Source: Orrella marina | GTDB taxonomy: Bacteria; Pseudomonadota; Gammaproteobacteria; Burkholderiales; Burkholderiaceae_B | Assembly: GCF_003058465.1 (NCBI RefSeq) | Contig: NZ_CP028901.1 | Coordinates: 1,364,001-1,428,000, forward strand | DNA: 64,000 nt | Reading direction: 5' to 3' | Part shown: positions 29,874 through 40,057 of the stretch, in pieces | Layout of the letters: the number at the start of each line of letters is the position of its first letter | Numbering within the stretch: the first letter of the stretch is position 1 | Notes under the pieces: generated by a model | The model's input: only the letters and a program-made list of their open reading frames with translations | The model's database searches: none | What the model was told of the DNA's origin: nothing | Made by a program: the position numbers and the translations under genes

Positions 29874-31055
29874 ATGACTTCAGCGCTCTCGAACATCTAC
29901 GGACGGCTTCCCGTTGCTTTCACTCATGGCCAGGGCGTCTGGCTCTGGGATGGCGAGGGCAAGCGATACCTGGATGGACTCTCTGGCATCGGTGTTTCAT
30001 GTCTCGGTCATGCGCACCCAGGTCTCGTCAAGGCGATCTCCGATCAAGCCGCAAAGGTCATTCACACCTCGAACATCTACGAAGTTCCGCTACAAGAGCA
30101 ACTGGCGCAACGCATCGTGGCTATCTCAGGCATGACCGAAGTTTTCTTTGGCAACAGCGGTGCCGAAGCGAACGAAGGCGCCATCAAACTTGCCAGAATG
30201 TTCGGTAGTAACAAGGGCATTGAAACCCCGACCATCATCTCCATGGAATCGTCCTGGCACGGCCGCACAATCGGCACCTTGGCAGCCACCGGAAGTGACA
30301 AGGCCCGTCAAGGGTTTGGTCCCCTTCCCGCCGGTTTCGTGCAGGTTCGCTACAACAGCATTGAATCCATCGAGAAAGCAGCAGCGCAGTGCCCTGATGT
30401 TGTGGCAGTTCTGCTTGAAGTCTTGCAGGGTGAAGGCGGTATCCGGCCATCAGATATCGAGTACCTGAAAGCATTGCGCAAGCTTTGCGATGAGCGTGGA
30501 TGGCTGATGATGATCGACGAGGTACAGTCTGGCATCGGACGCACCGGCAAGTGGCTGGCGCATCAGTGGGCAGAAATTCTGCCTGACGTCATCACACTGG
30601 CCAAAGGATTAGGCGGCGGCGTACCCATCGCGGCAGTGGGTGCACGCGGACCAGCAGCGGGCGTGCTCAAACCAGGCCATCATGGCACCACCTTTGGCGG
30701 CGGCCCACTGGTGTGCGCAGCCAGCCTTGCGGTCCTTGATGCGATCGAGCAGCAGGATCTGCTCAAGAACGCACAAGCCATCGGCGATCATCTGCAAACA
30801 CGCCTGCACGAAGCACTTGATGCTGTTGATGGTGTGCGTGAAATTCGTGGACGTGGCCTCATGATCGGTATTGAACTGGCACGCCCTTGCGCAGAACTGG
30901 TGCGTAGCGCGCTGACTGAAGGCTTGCTGATCAACGTCACCCGTGACAACGTGGTCCGCCTGCTTCCGCCTCTCGTACTAAGCCGCGAAGAGGCGGACCA
31001 GATTGTCGACACACTCGTGCCACTCATCCAGCAGTTTCTGGCCAATAAAGCCTGA
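29874..31055 (+). CDS. argD: acetylornithine aminotransferase-type class III aminotransferase
   Basis: PLP enzyme converting N-acetylglutamate semialdehyde to N-acetylornithine in arginine synthesis. It has 393 residues from the ATG at 29874; upstream open frame is not conserved. Visible are FFGNSGAEANEGAIKLAR, SSWHGRT, IDEVQSGIGRTGK and the PLP lysine in LAKGLGGGVPI. The C-terminal region has EIRGRGLMIGIEL. argF follows 17 bases downstream and then argG, so the three form an arginine operon. Burkholderiales enzymes of this type may also act in lysine synthesis. Confidence 0.93.
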   Translation: MTSALSNIYGRLPVAFTHGQGVWLWDGEGKRYLDGLSGIGVSCLGHAHPGLVKAISDQAAKVIHTSNIYEVPLQEQLAQRIVAISGMTEVFFGNSGAEANEGAIKLARMFGSNKGIETPTIISMESSWHGRTIGTLAATGSDKARQGFGPLPAGFVQVRYNSIESIEKAAAQCPDVVAVLLEVLQGEGGIRPSDIEYLKALRKLCDERGWLMMIDEVQSGIGRTGKWLAHQWAEILPDVITLAKGLGGGVPIAAVGARGPAAGVLKPGHHGTTFGGGPLVCAASLAVLDAIEQQDLLKNAQAIGDHLQTRLHEALDAVDGVREIRGRGLMIGIELARPCAELVRSALTEGLLINVTRDNVVRLLPPLVLSREEADQIVDTLVPLIQQFLANKA

Positions 31056-31072
31056 TCAGAGAGACGCAAACT

Positions 31073-32014
31073 ATGACTGACACCGTAGAAACGACCTCCA
31101 GTATTCGGCACTTCCTGCGTCTTGATGATTTCAGCGCAGACGAGTTGCACTATGTGCTCAAGCGCGCCGCCATCATCAAGGGCAAATTCAAACGTTACGA
31201 GCCGCATCGCCCTCTGCACGACCGAACCCTGGCAATGGTGTTCGAGAAGGCGAGCACTCGCACACGCGTTTCGTTCGAAGCGGGAATGTATCAAATGGGC
31301 GGTGCGGTCATCCACCTGACCACCAATGATTCCCAGCTCGGACGATCCGAGCCGATTGAAGACACGGCGCGCGTCGTGTCCCGAATGGTCGACCTGGTAA
31401 TGATCAGGACCTTCGAGCAGGAGCGAATCGAGACTTTCTCTCGTTATTCCCGTGTCCCGGTCATCAATGGCCTGACCAACGAGTTCCACCCATGCCAGAT
31501 CCTGGCCGATGTCTTCACCTACATCGAGCATCGGGAGTCCATCAAGGGACGGATCGTGACCTGGATCGGTGACGCCAACAACATGGCTTACACCTGGATT
31601 CAGGCTGCAGCTATGCTGGGTTTCACGTTTCATTTCAGCGCACCCAAGGGTTATCAGCTTGACCCGACCCGGCTGGCTGGCGTGCCGCAAAACTGCTGGC
31701 GATCGTTTGACGACCCTCTCGAGGCTTGCGACGGAGCCGATCTGGTCACGACCGACGTATGGACCAGCATGGGTTACGAAGACGAAAACGAAGCCCGACG
31801 CAAAGCATTTGCTGACTGGTGTGTGAATGCGGACCTGATGGCCCGTGCAAAGCCAGATGCGGTATTCATGCACTGCCTGCCCGCACACAGGGGCGAAGAA
31901 GTGGCGGCGGAGGTCATTGATGGCCCTCAAAGTGTGGTATGGGATGAGGCAGAGAACAGACTGCATGCGCAAAAGGCACTGATGGAGTTTCTGCTGCTTG
32001 GCCAGATCGATTGA
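31073..32014 (+). CDS. argF: ornithine carbamoyltransferase
   Basis: Condenses ornithine and carbamoyl phosphate to citrulline. It has 313 residues. The carbamoyl-phosphate site [13 protein letters not shown], the HPCQ motif ([11 protein letters not shown]) and the ornithine-side motif [11 protein letters not shown] are intact, all being diagnostic. It lies 17 bases after argD, with argG beginning 67 bases later. The anabolic role fits the operon; no arcA or arcC is present. Confidence 0.97.
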   Translation: MTDTVETTSSIRHFLRLDDFSADELHYVLKRAAIIKGKFKRYEPHRPLHDRTLAMVFEKASTRTRVSFEAGMYQMGGAVIHLTTNDSQLGRSEPIEDTARVVSRMVDLVMIRTFEQERIETFSRYSRVPVINGLTNEFHPCQILADVFTYIEHRESIKGRIVTWIGDANNMAYTWIQAAAMLGFTFHFSAPKGYQLDPTRLAGVPQNCWRSFDDPLEACDGADLVTTDVWTSMGYEDENEARRKAFADWCVNADLMARAKPDAVFMHCLPAHRGEEVAAEVIDGPQSVVWDEAENRLHAQKALMEFLLLGQID

Positions 32015-32081
32015 TCGATACAGGAATACCAAGGCTAAAATACAGGTTTGCCGGTGGCGACCGGTTTTAATAGGGCAATTC

Positions 32082-33302
32082 ATGAGCAATGTGAACAAAG
32101 TAGTGCTCGCCTACTCCGGCGGGCTTGATACATCCGTCATCCTCAAGTGGCTGCAGGACACCTACGACAGTGAAGTAGTCACTTTCACCGCCGACATCGG
32201 GCAAGGCGAAGAACTTGATCCCGCGCGTACCAAGGCGCTGCAACTCGGCATCAAGCCTGAGAACATCTTCATCGATGATTTGCGTGAAGAGTTTGTGCGC
32301 GACTTCGTGTTTCCGATGTTCCGCTGCAATGCAGTTTACGAAGGCGAATACCTGCTCGGCACATCGATTGCCCGTCCGCTGATTGCCAAGCGACAGATCG
32401 AGATTGCCCAACAGGTCGGTGCGGACACCGTCTCGCACGGTGCTACCGGCAAGGGTAACGATCAGGTACGTTTCGAGTTGGGGTATTACGCACTCGAGCC
32501 GGGCATCAAGGTCATCGCACCATGGCGCGAATGGGATCTGCTGTCACGCCAGAAGCTGCTGGACTACGCAGAAGCAGCCGGCATCCCGGTCGAGATGAAA
32601 CACAAGCAAGGTGGCGCACCCTACTCCATGGATGCAAACCTGCTGCATATCAGTTATGAAGGCCGTCATCTTGAAGACCCCAAGGCCATGGCTGAAGAGT
32701 CAATGTGGCGCTGGACGGTCTCGCCCGAAGAGGCACCCGATGCACCCGAGCTCATCGACATCGAGTTTCGTAAAGGTGACCCGATCTCCATCAATGGCGA
32801 ACAGCTGAGCCCGGCCAGCATGCTCGAAAGGTTGAACCAGCTTGGTGGGAAGCACGGCATCGGACGTCTGGATCTGGTTGAGAACCGGTACGTCGGCATG
32901 AAGTCTCGCGGATGTTACGAAACCCCGGGAGGTACTATCTTGCTCAAGGCGCACCGCGGAATTGAGTCGATCACACTTGACCGCGAAGTTGCACACCTCA
33001 AAGACGACCTGATGCCACGCTACGCAGCTCTGGTCTACAACGGTTACTGGTGGTCACCCGAACGCAAGGCTTTGCAGGTTCTGATCGATCATACCCAGCA
33101 GCATGTCAATGGCTGGGTGCGTCTGAAGCTCTACAAGGGAAGCGTCACCACCGTTGCACGTGACTCCGACAATTCCTTGTTTGATCAGGAGATCGCGACA
33201 TTTGATGATGATGGTGGCGCCTACAATCAGGCCGATGCCGCCGGCTTCATCAAACTCAACGCATTGCGCATGCGGATTGAAGGAAAACTACAGCGCGGTT
33301 GA
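32082..33302 (+). CDS. argG: argininosuccinate synthase
   Basis: Joins citrulline and aspartate with ATP to form argininosuccinate. It has 406 residues from the ATG at 32082 ([17 protein letters not shown]); the frame is open back into the end of argF but is not family-like there. The PP-loop motif AYSGGLDTS is at the N-terminus and [15 protein letters not shown] is the citrulline/aspartate-binding signature. It is the last gene of the argD-argF-argG unit and is followed by a strong intrinsic terminator. Confidence 0.97.
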   Translation: MSNVNKVVLAYSGGLDTSVILKWLQDTYDSEVVTFTADIGQGEELDPARTKALQLGIKPENIFIDDLREEFVRDFVFPMFRCNAVYEGEYLLGTSIARPLIAKRQIEIAQQVGADTVSHGATGKGNDQVRFELGYYALEPGIKVIAPWREWDLLSRQKLLDYAEAAGIPVEMKHKQGGAPYSMDANLLHISYEGRHLEDPKAMAEESMWRWTVSPEEAPDAPELIDIEFRKGDPISINGEQLSPASMLERLNQLGGKHGIGRLDLVENRYVGMKSRGCYETPGGTILLKAHRGIESITLDREVAHLKDDLMPRYAALVYNGYWWSPERKALQVLIDHTQQHVNGWVRLKLYKGSVTTVARDSDNSLFDQEIATFDDDGGAYNQADAAGFIKLNALRMRIEGKLQRG

Positions 33303-33320
33303 TCACCATACGCTCGGAAG

Positions 33321-33358
33321 TCGGGACTCAGGCACCAGGTTTGAGTCCCGATTTTTTT
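33321..33358 (+). terminator. intrinsic terminator of the arginine operon
   Basis: A perfect 10-bp stem pairs TCGGGACTCA (33321-33330) with TGAGTCCCGA (33342-33351) and is followed by seven T residues. It lies 19 bases past the argG stop. Confidence 0.92.
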
Positions 33359-33457
33359 GAGAGTGGACAAGTGCCAGAACCGCGTGAGCCTGTAACCAGA
33401 AGTTCAAGGAGGGTTTGGCCTGTCGGCCTGAGAGTCGAGCCGGCCTGATGCAGAGCG

Positions 33458-34813
33458 ATGACAACCGACAAGATGAATGCTGCCAACGTCAGACAAGAGA
33501 GGCCATCACACCCTCAATGGGTGGAATCCATATACGAAAGGCTTGCTGAAGACGATGAGGGACGGGTCTGCAAGGCGATCAGCGACAATGCCTGCCGCGA
33601 ATCTCCGGGCAACTTTGTACGAATGCTCATTGCCAACACGCTTTCGAACCTGGCCGACAGGTTAGCGAGTGCCAAGACCACCCTGCCCTGGCTTCTGATG
33701 CAACTGGGGGCACCAGCATGGATGCTCAGCTTGCTGGTCCCGATTCGGGAATCTGGCTCCATGCTTCCACAACTCTGGATTGGCGCTTCGATCCGACAAC
33801 GCGCTGTTCGCAAGTGGATCTGGGTGGCTGGCGGCATCAGCCAAGGACTATGCCTGCTGGTTATGGGCTGGGTCGCCATGGCACTGGAGGGCTGGGGTGC
33901 AGGCGCACTGATTGTTGCGCTCCTTGTCGTGTTCAGCGTCTCCCGAGGGGCCTGCTCCGTCGCATTCAAGGACGTTCAGGGAAAGACCATACCCAAGACC
34001 CGGCGCGGTCGACTCTCAGGGTGGATCAGCATGATATCGGGACTGGCCGCACTTGGGGTCGGGGTACTGGTCGGCGGACTCCAGTCTGATAGCTCGCAGG
34101 AAGTATTTGTGATGCTTTTAGCGGCAGCCGCTCTGCTCTGGCTACTCGCAGCAATTGTATTTTCAAGAATGATTGAAGAACCCGGTGCGACAGAAGGCGG
34201 TGCGGACGGCTGGCGAGCTGCGCTCGACAAGCTCTCCTTGCTGAGAACCGATCTCCCCTTTCGGCGCTTCGTTTTCGCCCGAGCACTCGCGCTTGGCACC
34301 GGACTTGCTGCCCCCTTCTACGTCGTGCTCGCGCGCGACAGTCTTGGTGACGCGATCAGCCTGCTGGGCCTTTTCATTGCGGTGGAAGGCCTGGCCAGTC
34401 TCGTGAGCTCACCCGTGTGGGGAAAGTGGGCAGACCGCTCGAGCAAACAGGTCTTCGCCACTGCCTGTGCCATGGCCAGTATCCTCTCACTCATGGTCAC
34501 CATCTGGTCATGGGTACCCGCCTCTGATCTCGCACACCAGGCGTTTTACCTGCTGGCGTTCTTTGGGCTCGGCATCGCGCACGCGGGCGTGCGGCTTGGC
34601 AGAAAGACCTATCTGGTTGACATGGCACAAGGAAACAAACGGACTGATTATGTTGCGGTCAGCAACACCGTCATTGGCGCACTGCTACTGGTTGTCGGGT
34701 TAGTGGCAGGTCTGGTCGCCTCGGTATCGACCCAGGCTGCCCTGATCCTGCTCGCATTGGCGGGGTTGTCAGGCGCGTGGATGAGTCTGCGCTGGAAGGA
34801 TGTATCGGGTTAG
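33458..34813 (+). CDS. MFS transporter
   Basis: Major facilitator superfamily permease of 451 residues with about 12 hydrophobic segments, starting near residue 70 after a charged cytoplasmic N-terminal part of some 55 residues (MNAANVRQERPSHPQW...). The inter-segment loops are rich in Arg/Lys on the cytoplasmic side (KTRRGRLSGW, GKWADRSSKQ). The substrate is unknown. It follows the arginine-operon terminator by 99 bases, so it is a separate unit. The long N-terminal extension is unusual for the superfamily. Confidence 0.85.
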   Translation: MTTDKMNAANVRQERPSHPQWVESIYERLAEDDEGRVCKAISDNACRESPGNFVRMLIANTLSNLADRLASAKTTLPWLLMQLGAPAWMLSLLVPIRESGSMLPQLWIGASIRQRAVRKWIWVAGGISQGLCLLVMGWVAMALEGWGAGALIVALLVVFSVSRGACSVAFKDVQGKTIPKTRRGRLSGWISMISGLAALGVGVLVGGLQSDSSQEVFVMLLAAAALLWLLAAIVFSRMIEEPGATEGGADGWRAALDKLSLLRTDLPFRRFVFARALALGTGLAAPFYVVLARDSLGDAISLLGLFIAVEGLASLVSSPVWGKWADRSSKQVFATACAMASILSLMVTIWSWVPASDLAHQAFYLLAFFGLGIAHAGVRLGRKTYLVDMAQGNKRTDYVAVSNTVIGALLLVVGLVAGLVASVSTQAALILLALAGLSGAWMSLRWKDVSG

Positions 34814-35305
34814 CATGCCTGGATCTTCTGGCGAGATGTTGCATGAGTGAGACTCACGATTGCGCACAAATGATCGTTAACCCTTGGATTCCACTTTTTT
34901 CCTGCGAGTGGACGAGGCAATGTCTAGTCATAAGCATGACCGATACGTTACCCTAAGAAATATCTTGGGTTCATATCAGGTCAGGTCAATCCAGGTCAAT
35001 CACGTACTCCAGTGACTGAACTGAGCCCAAATACAGTCTGAAGGCGGCATTCGCCTGCCAGTTTCACCCAAATTTTACAACGTCAGATTCGCACGCGGAT
35101 TCCTTTGTCGTTCAGCTGATCAAGGGGCTCGACAAGCGACCGGCAAGTCATTGATTGCCATACGGGGTTTGGCATAACTGCAGAACATGAACATTAGTCA
35201 AATCAGCGAGCAGCATGTGACAGAGCATGAGCCCGGCACTGCGCTCAATGATGAACAACTTATCTGACTCAGACTCAGGAGATACGTGTTGTTGAGAGGT
35301 GGGCG
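34814..35305. other. intergenic region with a 10-bp tandem repeat
   Basis: No gene is seen in these 492 bases. CAGGTCAATC is repeated back to back at 34982-34991 and 34992-35001, preceded by a partial copy (CAGGT). The promoter of the downstream diguanylate cyclase gene should lie here. Confidence 0.4.
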
Positions 35306-38300
35306 TTGAAAGCCGGTCACGATGCAAGCGCCCTTCACGGGCAGGCAGACCAGCGCGCAAGCCAGTCACGCGACGGCTGGTTTGCGCACGCACGTGTGCC
35401 TGCACTGGTGGGTGTGATATGCCTGATGCTGCTGGCTGGCTACTGGATGAAGTTGTTTGCATCCTATGACAATATGCGCGAGGGCGTCCGGCAGGAATCG
35501 TATCGACTTGCTGCCCAGTCGGCTCAGGCGGTTTCGCTCAAGATCGACAGCGTTGTGCGCAAAATTGACTACGCCACAGCAACGCTCGGGCATATCTGGC
35601 TGAATCAGCCCCCGCCACTGTTTGAGGAGGCGGTCAACTTTGCATTCGAATCCTTTGCACCGGGATCATTGGCACAAGTCGATGTCTACACGCCGTCAGG
35701 AGAGTCTCTCTTTACCCGTTCGGCGGAACAAGAAAATGACCTACACCCCCTACAAGCTCCAGAATGGGCGAGCCGGCCCCAACTTCTGAACCCGGATTCG
35801 GTTTACATTTGTCCACCTTTGCAACCATCGCCGACAGGTCCCTGGCTAATCCGGTTTTCCAGGCCTGTCATGCAGAATGGCAACGTGACTGCGATCGTCA
35901 GCTTTCTGGTATCGGCAGACTATATCGCCTCAGTGCTCAAGGCGATATTCAAGAACAGTAGCGATGTCGCAGTACTCCTGAAATCGGACGGCACTTACCT
36001 TGCCCGCTCAGCAATGAATCACGAGACGATCGGTAAAAGTACCGTACGAAGAGCGCACTTTCTCGACCACCCTGGCCAGGAAACAGGATCCTTCGAAGAC
36101 GCGCCAATGATCGATGGCATCCATCGGTTCTACAACTGGCACCGTAGCAGCACTTTCCCGCTGGTTGTCAGCGTTGGCATGGATACCGCTCAGGCAACCC
36201 GCCCGGTCGAGCTGGCGATCAGCGAAAGTATCTGGCAGAACGCTGTGGCAACCATCTTGCTAGTGTTACTTGGCACAACAGTTCTGACGCTCTGGGTTCA
36301 GCGCAGCCGCAAATCGGCTGAAGTAAATGAAATCCGGGAAAGGTTATCCAAGCTGATCGCTGAGATCCCTGGCGCGGTGTTTCAGTACCAACTCAACCTC
36401 GACCGGTCGTCGTATTTTCCGTATATCAGCCGCGGGGTTGAAAAACTCTACGGGATTGACGCCAGCACCTACGATGGTAATGCCAAGACAATCTTCGAGA
36501 AGGTGCATCCGGACGACCGGATGTCCATGGTCGAATCAGTTCGCGAATCCTCTCGAACACTTACCGCCTGGGTACTCGAGTTTCGGGTTATTCGTGAGGA
36601 TGGACAAACCCGCTGGGTTCAGGCCCGAGCCAACCCGGAGCGCCTGTCTGATGGAGCTACCCTCTGGCATGGCTACCTGCACGACATCACGCATGAACAC
36701 GAAGTCGATGAGGCCCTGAAATCACGGGAGATGCAACTCGACCTTGCGCTGGACGCAGTGCAGGACGGAATCTGGGAGTTTGAGCACGCAGCGTACGTCG
36801 CACACTGGGACGAGCGGATTCGCACGATGCTGGGATACGGTCCCGAATACGAAACTGTCGACGCCAGACTTATTGCCAAGCTGGTTCATCCGGACGATAT
36901 GGAACGGATCTCAAAGGAAGTTACACGAGCTCAGCTTGCAGACAGCGCAAGTCTGATGGACATCTCTCTTCGGCTTATGTCGAACTCAGGAGAATGGCTC
37001 TGGGTTCAAGCCAGGGGACGAGTCATCGAGTGGGGGGCAGACAATCAGCCGGTCCGCTCGATGGGATTGCTTCACAACATTAGCGAACGCGTAGCAGAAA
37101 CACAGTTACGTGATGCTCTGCTCAATCGCAGCGTTGCATCCATTACTCTTGTGAGCCGGGACCGGCGACTGCTTGACGCAAACAATCAGTTCAAGTCAAT
37201 GTTTCTCAAAGACAACCTGCACGACCTTGAAAGCTTTGATTTCCGGGAACTACACGTCGATGATGCACACTGGAACGCGTTTGGTGAGAAGTATCCAATT
37301 ATCCGTGAACAGAACCAGACTCGCTTCGAGTTTCCGATGAAAGACCGCAGCGGCAAGGTTCACTGGTTTGACATGCATGGTGTTCTGAAGGAAGCCGGAA
37401 ACCCGCAAAGCGATGTGATCTGGACGTGGATCGACGTGTCAGATCGGCACGCCGCGGATCTGGCCCTCACAACCGAGCGACTGCGACTGCGCACTCTGCT
37501 GCAGCACTTTCCGGGTGGAGTATTGATCATTGACACGGATGGTCTGATCGTTCTGATGAATGAGCAAGCAGCCCAGATGCTCGGGGTTCATATCTCTCCA
37601 GACTACATCACTGGATTGAATCAAGCTCTGTTACCGGACGTGATCGGTCAGCAGGCGTTTTCCTGGCTCGAGCAGGCACGCACCCGGGACAAGGAGGCGC
37701 AGCCGACCATATTCGAAGTCAGGACTGAAACCAACCAGTATCTGGAAATTGAATTTCTGGAAATCAAAGACGATGGAACCAGGCTAGGATCTGTCTGGCT
37801 GCTCTGGGACATGACAGACAGAAAGCAAGAGGCTCTCAAACTGATTGAACTGGCCGAAACCGACAGTTTGACTGGTCTGCCGAACCGTCGCTGTTTCATG
37901 CAAACCCTTGAAATGCTAAAGGAAAAACATGACGTCAGCACCGCTCAGCCTGGTGTGCTGCTAATGCTCGACATTGATCGTTTCAAGAAACTTAATGACT
38001 CATATGGTCATACTGTCGGGGACCAGTTGCTGATTCACGCTGCGCAACTGATCAGACTCTGTCTTCGCGAGGATGACCTCCCGGCGAGACTCGGCGGGGA
38101 AGAGTTCGCCATTCTTCTTCCCAGAGCTGACTTGCGGATCGGTCAGGCTGTTGCCGAGCGTATTCGCAAGCACATCGAACAAACACCTTTCATCATGGGT
38201 GAAGACAACATTCCGATGACGATCAGCATCGGTCTGACTCACATCGACATCCAGGACCTTGATCAGACAGTGCGCCGAGCGGACCGTGCGCTGTATGCGT

Positions 38301-38356
38301 CGAAAGCCAATGGCCGAAACAAGACTGTTGTATGGACAGCAAGCCTGGATCGCTGA
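35306..38356 (+). CDS. membrane diguanylate cyclase with Cache and multiple PAS domains
   Basis: Predicted c-di-GMP synthase of 1016 residues (TTG start). The first membrane segment is at about 31-51, followed by a periplasmic sensor region of about 250 residues resembling a dCache domain. The second membrane segment is at about 307-333. At least three, probably four, PAS/PAC modules follow, two with the PAS-3 style HPDD motif and a WVQAR strand. The C-terminal GGDEF domain reads RLGGEEFAIL near residue 930, so it should be catalytic. REDD lies five residues before GGEEF, the product-inhibition I-site. There is no EAL domain. It is likely a stand-alone gene. Confidence 0.93.
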   Translation: MKAGHDASALHGQADQRASQSRDGWFAHARVPALVGVICLMLLAGYWMKLFASYDNMREGVRQESYRLAAQSAQAVSLKIDSVVRKIDYATATLGHIWLNQPPPLFEEAVNFAFESFAPGSLAQVDVYTPSGESLFTRSAEQENDLHPLQAPEWASRPQLLNPDSVYICPPLQPSPTGPWLIRFSRPVMQNGNVTAIVSFLVSADYIASVLKAIFKNSSDVAVLLKSDGTYLARSAMNHETIGKSTVRRAHFLDHPGQETGSFEDAPMIDGIHRFYNWHRSSTFPLVVSVGMDTAQATRPVELAISESIWQNAVATILLVLLGTTVLTLWVQRSRKSAEVNEIRERLSKLIAEIPGAVFQYQLNLDRSSYFPYISRGVEKLYGIDASTYDGNAKTIFEKVHPDDRMSMVESVRESSRTLTAWVLEFRVIREDGQTRWVQARANPERLSDGATLWHGYLHDITHEHEVDEALKSREMQLDLALDAVQDGIWEFEHAAYVAHWDERIRTMLGYGPEYETVDARLIAKLVHPDDMERISKEVTRAQLADSASLMDISLRLMSNSGEWLWVQARGRVIEWGADNQPVRSMGLLHNISERVAETQLRDALLNRSVASITLVSRDRRLLDANNQFKSMFLKDNLHDLESFDFRELHVDDAHWNAFGEKYPIIREQNQTRFEFPMKDRSGKVHWFDMHGVLKEAGNPQSDVIWTWIDVSDRHAADLALTTERLRLRTLLQHFPGGVLIIDTDGLIVLMNEQAAQMLGVHISPDYITGLNQALLPDVIGQQAFSWLEQARTRDKEAQPTIFEVRTETNQYLEIEFLEIKDDGTRLGSVWLLWDMTDRKQEALKLIELAETDSLTGLPNRRCFMQTLEMLKEKHDVSTAQPGVLLMLDIDRFKKLNDSYGHTVGDQLLIHAAQLIRLCLREDDLPARLGGEEFAILLPRADLRIGQAVAERIRKHIEQTPFIMGEDNIPMTISIGLTHIDIQDLDQTVRRADRALYASKANGRNKTVVWTASLDR

Positions 38357-38423
38357 GCCGCGTCGCACCGTTCTCGGACATTGAATAGACTGACTGGCAA
38401 AATGATCGAAACGAGACTTGATC

Positions 38424-38457
38424 AACATAAAGGCCAGCGTACGCAGGCCTTTATGTT
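38424..38457. terminator. hairpin between convergent diguanylate cyclase and peroxiredoxin genes
   Basis: A perfect 12-bp stem pairs AACATAAAGGCC (38424-38435) with GGCCTTTATGTT (38446-38457). There is no clean U-tract, but its position between two convergent genes suggests a bidirectional terminator. Confidence 0.6.
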
Positions 38458-38544
38458 GCTTCAATGCGACTGAAACTCTGAACGTTACGTCGTCGTTGTA
38501 AATCTCGATACTAGCCGACAAGACGATCAGGATTCATCTACAAA

Positions 38545-39201
38545 TCACTTGGAAGGTGCCTTGGCAAAGCGCAAGTATGGCAACTTGATATCGATCTCAC
38601 CGAACTTGGCTTTCGCCTGTTCATCGTTCAGACTCAACGCAACAATCACGTCCTGACCAGGCACCCAGTCTGCTGGTGTGGCAATCGGTACACCATCGGT
38701 CGCCTGAATCGCATCCAGTGCCCGCATGATCTCTGCAAAGTTACGACCAACAGACATCGGGTAGGACATTGTCAGACGAATTTTCTTGTCTGGACCGATG
38801 ATGAAAACCGTGCGGACAGTTGCGCTATCGGCGGGTGTGCGGCCATCTGGAAGATAGGCGTCAGCTGGCAACATGTTGTAAAGCTTGGAGACTTCGAGTG
38901 ATGTGTCATCGATGATCGGGAAGTCTGCCGGCGATCCGGAAAACGCTTCGATATCGCGCTTCCACTTGTGGTGCTCTTCAACGTTGTCGACAGACACACC
39001 CATCACCTTGGTATTGCGCTTGGCGAATTCGCCAGACAGGCGAGCGACTGCACCGAACTCTGTCGTGCATACTGGTGTGAAATCTTTGGGGTGCGAAAAA
39101 AGAATGGCATAGCTTTCGCCGATCCAGTCGTGCAGGGAGATCTTTCCTGCCGTGGAATCCACGGTGAAATTGGGGGCAACATCATTGATTCTGAGAGACA
39201 T
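38545..39201 (-). CDS. 1-Cys peroxiredoxin (Prx6 type)
   Basis: Thiol peroxidase reducing hydrogen peroxide and organic hydroperoxides. It has 218 residues from the ATG at 39201, which has AAGGAGAAG upstream. The peroxidatic cysteine is in DFTPVCTTEFGA, and I find no second cysteine in the protein, which with the length and the C-terminal extension (PYLRFAKAP) fits the Prx6 group. It is preceded by a promoter region with two dyad symmetries, suggesting stress-responsive control, although neither matches the OxyR consensus as I know it. Confidence 0.93.
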   Translation of the reverse strand: MSLRINDVAPNFTVDSTAGKISLHDWIGESYAILFSHPKDFTPVCTTEFGAVARLSGEFAKRNTKVMGVSVDNVEEHHKWKRDIEAFSGSPADFPIIDDTSLEVSKLYNMLPADAYLPDGRTPADSATVRTVFIIGPDKKIRLTMSYPMSVGRNFAEIMRALDAIQATDGVPIATPADWVPGQDVIVALSLNDEQAKAKFGEIDIKLPYLRFAKAPSK

Positions 39202-39260
39202 AGATACTTCTCCTTGTTGTAAAAGCCTGCAACACTCGAACGATGAGTGATCTAAGCTTG

Positions 39261-39301
39261 ACTCATTATATGAGTACAATCTTATTAAAAGATTAATCTT
39301 T
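39261..39301 (-). promoter_or_regulatory. putative promoter and operator of the peroxiredoxin gene
   Basis: On the minus strand a perfect TATAAT (39270-39265) lies inside the dyad ACTCAT-N3-ATGAGT (39261-39275). Where a -35 box would be expected there is instead a 14-bp perfect palindrome AAAGATTAATCTTT (39288-39301). The poor -35 and the two dyads suggest an activator-dependent or repressor-controlled promoter. Confidence 0.55.
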
Positions 39302-39441
39302 AATCCTACTCGTAATCCATTTCATGTCAACCTGCAACCCCCAAACCATACCGAAGAAGGAAGCAACGACGTATGCTTGTCTGGCTTTCGCGATCACTTG
39401 AACGACAGTTTGGTTGCTGAGCATTTCAGCACCCGAAATAG

Positions 39442-39470
39442 AAAAACCCGCACGATCACTCGCGCGGGTT
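39442..39470 (-). terminator. intrinsic terminator of the cold-shock gene
   Basis: On the minus strand AACCCGC and GCGGGTT pair around a 12-nt loop and are followed by a T5 run. It lies about 50 bases past the stop of the downstream-facing cold-shock gene. Confidence 0.75.
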
Positions 39471-39518
39471 TCTTCGGACTAATGGAGAGAACCTTAGACA
39501 GGTTCGATCTCGAGCAGA

Positions 39519-39725
39519 TTAGTCGACGAGTTGAATGTTGGTCGCACTTGGGCCTTTGGCGCCCTGACCAATTTCAAAGCTGACTTTCTGGTTTTCTTGA
39601 AGGCTCTTGTAGCCATCAGCACGAATTTCCGAGTAGTGAGCAAACAGATCTTTGCCACCACCATCAGGCATGATGAAACCATAACCTTTTTCTGAGTTGA
39701 ACCACTTAACGATACCGGTTGCCAT
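39519..39725 (-). CDS. cspA: cold-shock protein CspA family
   Basis: Classic single-domain cold-shock protein of 68 residues from the ATG at 39725, with GGAAG eight bases upstream. RNP1 (KGYGFI) and RNP2 (DLFAHY) are present, and the protein starts [17 protein letters not shown]. It acts as an RNA chaperone. It is monocistronic with its own terminator. The leader back to about 39860 is the likely cold-responsive 5' UTR, though I cannot show a cold box. Confidence 0.95.
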   Translation of the reverse strand: MATGIVKWFNSEKGYGFIMPDGGGKDLFAHYSEIRADGYKSLQENQKVSFEIGQGAKGPSATNIQLVD

Positions 39726-39940
39726 GATAGACACTTCCTTGATAGAGATTTATTAAAAATGGCTTGCGCCAAGAATGCCAGATGATCAAGGAAGGTAAAG
39801 GACTACTCGTACCGCACTGGGCGACAGATAAAAATCGAAAACCGCGTCGCTTGAGAATCTTGCCTAGCTAATGTAGTCGGCATCTGTGATTGCGTCAAAT
39901 ACTTTTTACGTTCCTTGGGCAATTTCCTCACACAGCGATC

Positions 39941-39967
39941 AAACGCACACAGAATCTGTGCGTTTTT
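39941..39967 (+). terminator. orphan plus-strand intrinsic terminator
   Basis: AAACGCACA (39941-39949) pairs with TGTGCGTTT (39957-39965), with further T residues after, giving a good Rho-independent terminator for plus-strand transcripts. No plus-strand gene lies upstream of it; the nearest gene, cspA, is on the other strand. The 39735-40057 gap contains no gene. Confidence 0.6.
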
Positions 39968-40057
39968 GTCCTCAGCAGCCTACAGGACTGACACTGCCAG
40001 CCGAATACACTTGTCAATCCAACACATACCGTTCACACAAATCAGGAGACCGAGGCA

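Noticed and set aside
30788..32098. Open frame of about 436 codons on the minus strand
   Set aside because: It lies opposite argD, argF and the start of argG, which have clear family motifs; the antisense translation resembles nothing.
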